NCBI GenBank assembly: GCA_963850915.1 | Contig: CAWKND010000006.1 | Coordinates: 124,001 to 188,000 of the forward strand | DNA length: 64,000 nt | Direction: 5' to 3' | Source of the DNA: CAVTWH01 sp963850915 | GTDB lineage: Bacteria > Actinomycetota > Actinomycetes > Mycobacteriales > Micromonosporaceae | Shown here: one piece after another, positions 57,086-64,000 of the stretch | How positions within the stretch are numbered: position 1 is the stretch's first letter | Layout: each line of letters opens with the position of its first letter | Position numbers and translations under genes: made by a program | Notes under the pieces: generated by a model | The model's input: only the letters and a program-made list of their open reading frames with translations | The model's database searches: none | What the model was told of the DNA's origin: nothing

Positions 57086-58027
57086 GCGCTTCCTCGTCCG
57101 CCGAGCAAGTCCAGCCGGTCCAGGTGACGCGGCGGGGCCGCCGGGCAGTGCGCGGCATCCGGCCCACTCGCGGGTACCGGGTCTTCCAGGCGGTCAACGC
57201 GGTCGTCGCTGACCGCTGTCGTGGTGCTGACCCTCTACCCGTTCATCAACATCCTGGCCCGCTCGTTCAGCGGCGAGCACTACATCCGCTCCGGCCAGGT
57301 GAACCTGCTGCCGCGCGGCTTCAACGTCACCACCTACCAGCGGGTCATGTCGGACTCGATGTTCTGGACGAACTACCGCAACACCGTGGTGTACACGGTG
57401 GTCGCCACGCTCATCTCGATCGTGCTGACCACCTGCTACGCCTACGTGCTGTCGAAGAAGCAGCTGAAGGGGCGCGGCGCGCTGGTCGGGATCGCCGTGT
57501 TCACCATGTTCTTCAACGGCGGCCTGATCCCCAACTACGTCCTGGTCAGCGGCCTGGGTCTGCGCAACACGATCTGGGCCATCGTGCTGCCGAACGCCAT
57601 CAACGTGTTCAACCTGCTGGTGATGAAGGCGTTCTTCGAGAGCATGCCGGCCGAGCTGGAGGAGGCCGCCGCAGTCGACGGCCTGAACACGTACCAGACC
57701 CTGTTGCGGATCGTGCTGCCGCTGTCCAAGGCGGTGCTCGCCACGATGATCCTGTTCTACGCGGTCTCCTTCTGGAACTCGTGGTTCTCCGCGTTCCTCT
57801 ACCTGGACCGGTCCGACCTGTTCCCGGTCACTGTCTACCTGCGCAACCTGATCGCCGGCGCCACCGGCGGGTCGAACGAGGGCGAGGCAAGCGACACAGC
57901 GCTGCAGATCGCCGCCAACATCCAGGCGGTGACCATCGTGCTGACCGTCCTGCCGATCATGCTCGTCTATCCGTTCATCCAGCGTTACTTCGTCTCCGGC
58001 GTGATGCTCGGCGCGGTCAAGGCGTAG
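57082..58027 (+). CDS. ABC sugar transporter permease (YtcP/UgpE type), one +1 frameshift
   Basis: Second permease of the importer. GTG 57082 overlaps the stop of the first permease (GTGA). The frame shifts near 57210 (GTC-G-CTG), after which the sequence is open: FNGGLIPNYVLVSGLGLRNTIWAIVLPNAINVFNLLVMKAFFESMPAELEEAAAVDG carries the EAA loop, and YPFIQRYFVSGVMLGAVKA is the family C-terminus. Corrected length is 314 residues. The long open part starts at 57221. Confidence 0.85.
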
Positions 58028-58069
58028 CGCGCCACTTCCATTCCCGTTCCCCACCGAATTGGAGTCCCG

Positions 58070-59732
58070 ATGTATCAGCTATCCCGGCGTCACCTGCTCG
58101 TCGGCGCTGGCGCGGCCGCCACCGCCTTCGCGCTGGACGCCTGTAGCAGCGACGACTCGAAGAAGAAGGCCGACGACCTGGCCGCGAACCGGGTCGGCGC
58201 GATGGACAAGTACGGCGTCGGCGACCAGTTCAAGGCCACCGAAGCCGCTGTCGTTCCCCATCATGGTGCTGAGCAACTCGGCGTACCCGTACAAGGCCGA
58301 CTGGCTGTTCTTCACGGAGCTGGCCAAGCGGACCAACGTCACGTTCCAGGCCGACCGTGGTCCCGGCCAGCGACTACAACCAGAAGCGCAGCGTGATGAT
58401 CAGCGGCGGCGACGCCCCGTTCATCATCCCGAAGACCTACCACCCCGACGAGGAGGCGTACATCGCCGGCGGCGCGATCCTCCCGGTCAGCGACTACCTC
58501 GACCTGATGCCGAACTTCCAGGACCAGGTCGCCAAGTGGAACCTGGGCCCCGACCTCGACGCGTGGCGGCAGGAGGACGGCAAGTTCTACCTGCTGCCGG
58601 GGCTGCACGAGGACGTCTGGCTGGACTACTCGCTGGCCATCCGCACCGACATCCTGACGCAGCTCAACCTGACGGCGCCGAAGACCTGGGACGACCTGGT
58701 CACCGTGCTGCGGGCGATGAAGGCCGCCTACCCCGGTCAGTACCCGATGTCCGACCGGTGGAGCCACAATCCGCCCACGGCGCCCGCCGGCAACCTGCAT
58801 GGGCATCCTCAGCGCGGCATACGGCACCCAGGCCGGCTGGGCCTACCAGAACGCGACCTGGGACACGAGCAGCAGCAAGTTCGTCTTCACCGGCGCGATG
58901 GACCAGTACAAGCAGATCCTGCAGTACCTCAACGTGCTGGTGAGCGAGAAGCTGCTCGACCCGGAGAGCTTCACCCAGACCGACGACGACGCCCGGCAGA
59001 AGTTCGCCTCCGGCAAGTCGTTCGTCATGAGCTGCAACGCGCAGACGCTGGTCAACGAGATCCGCAAGGACATCGCGAAGATCCCGGGCGCGACGGTGGT
59101 GAAGATCCCGGTACCGACTCGGTCCGCTGGGCGACGTCAAGCAGGGCGTGGTGCGGCTGGAGAACGGCGTCATGATCTCCGAAGAAGGCGCGCGACAGCA
59201 AGAACTTCGTCGCCATGATGCAGTTCATCGACTGGCTCTGCTACTCCGACGCGGGCAAGGTGTTCGCCAAGTGGGGCGTCGCAGGGCACGACCTACACCG
59301 GAAGCGTCGACGACGGCACTTTCAAGCTCGCCCCCGACGTCAACTGGGCCGGCCTCAACCCCATCGGGCACGAAGAACCTCCAGGTGGAGTACGGCTTCT
59401 CCAACGGGGTGTTCGCCTACGGCGGCAGCACCAAGCTGCTCGACTCGCAGTTCCCCGCCGAGGAGCTGAAGTTCCAGGAAGTCATGAACGCCCGCAAGAC
59501 GCTGCCGCTGCCCCCGCCGGCCCCGCTGAGCGCCGACGAACGCGAGCAGACGACCCTGTGGGAGGCGGCTCTGAAGGACTACGTGACCCAGCAGTCGCTC
59601 AAGTTCATCCTCGGCCAGCGGCCGCTGAGCGAGTGGGACACCTACGTCAACGAACTCAAGGGCAAGAACATGACGCAGTACGTCGACGTCGTCAACAACG
59701 CGTACGAGCGCTTCAAGAAGAGCCACGGCTGA
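58070..59732 (+). pseudogene. ABC sugar-binding lipoprotein (LipO type), seven +1 frameshifts as sequenced
   Basis: Extracellular solute-binding protein for the two permeases. The start MYQLSRRHLLVGAG has an RR and a lipobox FALDAC (Cys near 24). Joined frames give ADWLFFTELAKRTNVTFQ, KRSVMISGGDAPFIIPKTYHPDEEAYIAGGAILPVSDY, KTWDDLVTVLRAMK, AGWAYQNATWDTSSSKFVFTGAMDQYKQILQYLN and the C-terminal TQYVDVVNNAYERF. Single-base excesses lie near 58245, 58360, 58796, 59118, 59187, 59283 and 59367. Removing them gives exactly 551 residues. GGAG lies 6 nt ahead of the ATG. No ATPase gene is present; such importers usually share an MsmK-like ATPase. Confidence 0.8.
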
Positions 59733-59813
59733 TTCTCCGATCCGGCCGCGCCTCCCACTCCTGGGCGCGGCCGGCGCGGAGTCGGCCAGATCGGTCCGAT
59801 TGACAGGGAGAAC

Positions 59814-61371
59814 ATGACAGTCGTAATACCGGACCAATCTTCGGGTCAGCTCGGTGAGGCCTGGCGCTACTGCGTCGGTACCGGCCGGTTCGACCTCGCG
59901 CTGCGCCGCGACTACCAGGACTCGCTGGCCCTGATCCAGCAGGACATCGGTTTCCGGCACATCCGGGGGCACGGGCTGCTCAGTGACGGGGTCGGCATCC
60001 ATCAGCCGTACGAGTACCGGGGCTCGCGGCAGGTACGGCATGCCTTCACCTACCTGGACCAGGTGATCGACGCCTACCTCGAGCTCGGCATCCGGCCGTT
60101 CGTTGAGCTGGGTTTCATGCCTTCCGGGCTCGCCTCCGGTGACCAGTCGGTGTTCTGGTGGCGCGGCAACGTCACCCCGCCGAGTTCCTGGACCGAGTGG
60201 GCCGCGCTGGTCAAAGCAACCGTCACGCACCTCGTCGAGCGCTACGGACTCGACGAGGTACGGGGCTGGCCGATCGAGGTGTGGAACGAGCCCAACCTGA
60301 AGGAGTTCTGGCAGGGCGCGGACCAGGAGTGCTACCACCGGCTCTACGAGGTGACCGCCAACGCCGTCAAGGAGGTCGACGCCTCGCTCCAGGTCGGTGG
60401 ACCGGCCCTCGCCCCGGGCGCCGACGAGTGGCTGGCGCGCTTCATCGAGTTCGTCAGTCGAGCGCTCGGTACCGATCGACTTCGTCAGCCGGCACGCCTA
60501 CTCCTCAGGCCCCGCCCAGCATGTACCGTTCGGTGTCCACCAGACCCTCGCGCCGGCCGCCACGCTGCTCGACCAGTTCGCCCGCCCACGCCAGCAACTC
60601 CAGGGCACCGCGCTGGCCGACCTGCCGGTACACATCACCGAGTTCAACTCCTCCTACCGGCCGGACAACCCCATCCACGACACGGCTTTCCACGCGGCCT
60701 ACCTGGCGCCCGTGGTCGCGGCCGGTGGCGACCTGGTGGATTCGTTCTCCTACTGGACTTTCAGTGACATGTTCGAGGAGGCAGGCGTACCGACCTCGCT
60801 GTTCCATGGCGGCTTCGGCCTGCTCACCCACCGCCAGATCAAGAAACCCGCCTATCACCTGTACGCCTTCATGGCCCGGATGGGGCAGCAGGTCCTGGCC
60901 CGCGGGTCTGACCACCTGGTCACCCGGCATCCGGACGGCCGGGTGACCGTGCTGGCCTGGGCGCCGGTGGACGTCGCTTCGGCCCAACTGAGCGGCAGCG
61001 GCACCGACCGGCACATGTTGCGGTTCTCCGTGCCGATCTGCGGGGGAGTGGCCGGGACCGCCTTCGTGCAGCGCTCCTCGGTACACGAGGAGGCCGGCAA
61101 CGCCTGGGCCGCGTGGTCGCGGATGGGTCGGCCGCGCTCTCCCCGGCCCGGGCAGCTGGACGCGTTGCGGGAACAGGCGGAGCCGGCGCGCAGCCACCAG
61201 TCGCTGCCGATCGCCGGCGGCCGGATCGACCTCGACCTCACCCTCGCCCGGCACGAGGTGACGCTCCTGGAGATCACCGCGGTCACCGACGAGACCCCAC
61301 CATGGTGGGACGAGAGCCGCCTGCTCGGGCTGGCGCCCGGCGGCGAGACAGAATCGGAGAACCCGCGATGA
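59814..61371 (+). CDS. glycoside hydrolase family 39 (beta-xylosidase type), one +1 frameshift
   Basis: Intracellular beta-xylosidase-like enzyme. The acid/base Glu159 is in IEVWNEPNLKEFWQ, the nucleophile Glu in VHITEFNSSYRPDN; FRHIRGHGLLSDGVGIHQPYEYRG and SFSYWTFSDMFEE are GH39 blocks. The frame shifts near 60465 (about GCG-C-TCG) between WLARFIEFVS and PIDFVSRHAYSSGPAQH. Corrected length is 518 residues. GGGAG is 4 nt upstream. Its stop overlaps the ATG of the YesL-like gene (61368). Confidence 0.85.
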
Positions 61372-62054
61372 GTACCGCCACCCCGGCACAGTTCGGCGAG
61401 GGGCCGCTCGCGCGCGCCGCCGCCGCGGTCTACAACCTGCTCGTCGTGGAGATCCTGTTCCTTGTCACCACGGTTCCCGCACTGTTTCCACTGGTACTGC
61501 TCGACCGGGATCCGAGCAACGCCCCGCTGTGGGCACTGTGCGCACTGCCGCTCGGGCCGGCCTTCTCGGCGGCGCTGTTCGCACTGCACCATCGCCGGCA
61601 GGACCTGACCGAGCTGACTCCGGCGCGCGCCTTCTGGCGCGGGTACCGGCTGAATGTCTTTGCTGTGCTGAAGGTCTGGGTGCCGTGGCTGGCGTGGCTG
61701 ACCCTCGTCGGGGTGAACCTCGCGCACTTCGGCGCCGCCGGCATTCCCCGCTGGTGGGCGGTCTGCCTGGTGCTGGTCGCCGTGGTGGTGAGCCTGGCGG
61801 CGTCCAACGCCCTGGTGATCACGTCACTGTTCACCTTCCGGGGCAGGGATATCGCCCGGCTCGCGCTCTACTTCCTGGTCCGCCGGCCCGGCGTGACGCT
61901 GGGCACCGCCTGCCTGCTGGTGGTGGCGGCCGGCATCACGGCGGTCTCCTCCGAGGCGGTACTGGTGCTGCTGGGTTCAGTATTCGCGCTCGTGCTGCTG
62001 CGTACCTGCGCCCCGATGATCGCCGAAGTGCGGGAGCGGTTCACCGCGGCATGA
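61368..62054 (+). CDS. YesL-family (DUF624) membrane protein
   Basis: A 228-residue protein with about six membrane helices: AAAVYNLLVVEILFLVTTVPALFPLVLL, GPAFSAALFALHHRRQD, FWRGYRLNVFAVLKVWVPWLAWL, and later segments. DUF624/YesL proteins sit in Gram-positive loci for plant cell-wall sugars with LplB/YtcP/LipO transporters, as here, and are presumed to help uptake or sensing. Coupled at both ends: ATGA with GH39 and with GH42. The frame is intact. Confidence 0.88.
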   Translation: MSTATPAQFGEGPLARAAAAVYNLLVVEILFLVTTVPALFPLVLLDRDPSNAPLWALCALPLGPAFSAALFALHHRRQDLTELTPARAFWRGYRLNVFAVLKVWVPWLAWLTLVGVNLAHFGAAGIPRWWAVCLVLVAVVVSLAASNALVITSLFTFRGRDIARLALYFLVRRPGVTLGTACLLVVAAGITAVSSEAVLVLLGSVFALVLLRTCAPMIAEVRERFTAA

Positions 62055-64000
62055 ACGCACGGATGGATGCGCTGCGCGGGCGCCTCGGTGGCTTCGCGTT
62101 CGGCGGTGACTACAACCCCGAACAGTGGGACCGGGCGGTGTGGGACGAGGACGTCGAACTCATGCGGCGGGCCGGAGTCAACCTGGTGACGCTGGGCGTG
62201 TTCGCCTGGGCCTCGCTGGAGCCGGAGCCGGGACAGTTCACCTTCGACTGGCTCGACGACGCGATGGATCTGTTACACGCCAACAACATCAGCGTCGACC
62301 TGGCGACTCCCACGGCAGCGCCGCCGATCTGGCTGTCGCACGGGCATCCCGAGGTGCTGCCGGTGATGGAGGACGGGGAGACGTTCGGCTTCGGTAACCG
62401 GCTGCACTTCGACCCCACCTCGCCCCGGTACCGGGAGCACGCCGCGCAGATCACCACGGCGCTGGCGCAGCGGTACTCCCGGCATCCGGCGCTGGCGATG
62501 TGGCACATCAGCAACGAGTACGGGCCGATCGCGTACACGCCGGCGAGCGCGGCTGCGTTCCGGGACTGGCTGCGGCGCCGGTACGCCGATCTGGAGGCGC
62601 TCAACGACGCCTGGTACACCCGGTTCTGGGGGCAGCGGTACACCTCGTGGGAGCAGGTCTGCCCGCCGGAGGTACCCCGTTCGTGGTCGAATCCGGCCGC
62701 GCCGACTGGACTTCACCCGGTTCGTCTCGGACGCGCTGCTGGAGTGCTTCGTGCTGGAGCGCGACATCGTCCGCTCCTACCGCGACGACATCCCGGTGCT
62801 GACCAACTTCATGCGCTTCTACCGGCGCGCCGACTACTGGCGCTGGGCCGCCGAGGAGGACGCCGCGGCGCTGGACATCTACCCGGACCCGGGCCAGGCC
62901 GACGCGCATGTCGCCGCCGCGTTCAACTTCGACCTGATGCGGTCGCTGCGCGGCGAGCCGTGGCTGCTGATGGAGCAGGCGGCCAGCGCCGTCTCGCAGT
63001 GGCGGGTGAACAACGTCAAGCGCCCCGGCCGGATGCGGCTCGGCTCGTACCAGGCGATCGCGCACGGCGCGGACAGCGTGCTGTTCTTCCAGTGGCGGGC
63101 CAGCCGCGGCGGCCACGAGCGCTTCCACTCGGCGATGCTGCCGCACTCCGGTACCGCGGCGCGCAGCTGGCAGGAGGTCGAGGCGCTCGGCACCGAGCTG
63201 CCGAAGATCGCCGAGGCGGTCGGCTCGGGTACCGACGGCGGAGGTCGCGCTGCTCTTCGACTGGCAGGCCTGGTGGGGACTGGAGACCACGCACGGCTTG
63301 CCGCGCAACGACTTCGACTACACCCAGCTGGCCGTCGACCACTACCGGCCGCTGCTGGTCGGCGCACTACCCGGTCGACATGGTCTCCTTCGACTCGGAC
63401 CTGAGCCGGTACCGGGTTGTCGTCATCCCCAACGCGTACCTGCTCAGTGACGGCTGTATCGCGGCGCTGGAGCGGTTCGTGGCGGCCGGCGGCACGCTGG
63501 TCTGCTCGTTCTTCTCGGGCGTGGTGGACCTGGACAACCAGGTACGCCAGCCGGCCTACCCGGGTGGCCTGCGCCGGCTGATCGGCGCGTACATCGACGA
63601 GTACTGGCCGGCCCGCGAGGGGGAGTCCTTCGAGGTGCGCTTCGCCGACGGGATCGGTAACCCGCGCCGACTGGTGGCAGGAGAGCATCCACCCGGAGAC
63701 AGCGCAAGTCCTTGCCCGGTACGGCTCCGGTGACCTGGCCGGTCGGCCGGCGGTGATCGAGAACGCCTTCGGCGAAGGTCGGGTCCGCTACCTCGGTACC
63801 CGGCTGGACCCCGACGCGCTGCGCGCCACCCTGCTGGACGCCGTCCACACCGCCGGTGTGGCACCTCTCCTTGCGGGCGCGCCCGGAATCGTGGAGGTGG
63901 CCCGGCGTGCGCACCCCGACGCGGAGTATCTGTTCCTGCTCAACCACTCCGACACCGAGACGGCCACCGTGCCGGTGCCGCCAGGCGGGCTGGAGCTGCT
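62051..64000 (+). pseudogene. glycoside hydrolase family 42 (beta-galactosidase type), four +1 frameshifts, runs off the window
   Basis: The N-terminus is intact: GGDYNPEQWDRAVWDEDVELMRRAGVNLVTLGVFAWASLEP, ATPTAAPPIWLS, and WHISNEYG with the acid/base Glu156. The nucleophile Glu is in LLMEQAASAVSQWRVNN. Shifts lie near 62697, 63231 (GAC-G-GCG), 63357 (CTG-G-TCG) and 63665 (CGC-C-GAC); between them the trimerisation and C-terminal domains are open (LFDWQAWWGLE, YRVVVIPNAYLL, YLGTRLDPDALRATLLDAV). Cleaves galactosides or, in this context, perhaps arabinosides. The end lies beyond 64000. Confidence 0.8.

Overview
The window is high-GC actinomycete DNA with dense coding, GTG/TTG starts with Shine-Dalgarno sites, ATGA/GTGA start-stop overlaps, SAM-IV riboswitch use, F420-type oxidoreductases and many secreted polysaccharidases. 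Together with a strong excess of GGTACC/GTAC words, this suggests a filamentous, soil- or plant-associated actinomycete, perhaps Micromonosporaceae; that placement is an inference. No rRNA, tRNA, CRISPR array, transposase or replication origin was seen.

Region by region. 0-14.5 kb: a membrane caspase-like protein with an EACC1-type N-terminus, a methyltransferase, a RibD/DHFR-like reductase, a MacB-type ABC exporter pair, small cytosolic or membrane genes, a secreted thermolysin-type (M4) protease, and an MFS exporter divergent from a CGNR-type regulator across a palindrome. 15-18.4 kb: a secreted PL9 pectate lyase behind two tandem LacI-type operators, with a LacI-family gene downstream. 18.7-22.7 kb: an APH-like phosphotransferase, a SAM-IV riboswitch controlling a class-V aminotransferase-like enzyme, and a FAD/NAD(P)-binding protein. 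23-31 kb: a large secreted subtilase, a TrmB/LuxR-like regulator, a leaderless membrane protein/XRE pair and catalase-peroxidase KatG. 31.4-35.9 kb: a hydantoin/dihydropyrimidine degradation operon (nitrilase, hydantoinase, F420-type oxidoreductase) beside a TetR/MFS pair fused by a deletion. 36-38.7 kb: arylamine N-acetyltransferase, aldo/keto reductase and an LLM oxidoreductase.

38.8-48.4 kb is the most striking block. An ECF sigma factor is fused through a zinc-finger segment and a transmembrane helix to a PL9 pectate-lyase domain. It is transcribed divergently from a coupled pectate lyase (PL1)-pectinesterase (CE8) operon, both enzymes carrying ricin-type lectin domains. A GH48 cellulase with a CebR-like operator follows. 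The arrangement suggests a membrane-tethered sigma factor with its own pectin-binding or pectin-cleaving outer domain controlling pectinases.

48.7-51.2 kb: a small conserved protein, a 17-bp tandem repeat, and a PadR regulator with a translationally coupled multi-pass membrane protein. 51.2-64 kb: a hemicellulose (probably xylan-type) locus of GH3, LacI regulator, CE7 acetyl esterase, two ABC permeases, a binding lipoprotein, GH39, a YesL-like protein and GH42 (runs off the window). GAAA-n-TTTC operators lie in front of the regulator, the esterase and the transporter. About twenty frameshifts, every one of them +1, break the S8, nitrilase/hydantoinase, GH3, ABC, binding-protein, GH39 and GH42 genes as written. 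Removing one base at each restores exact full-length frames, so most look like sequence errors rather than true decay.
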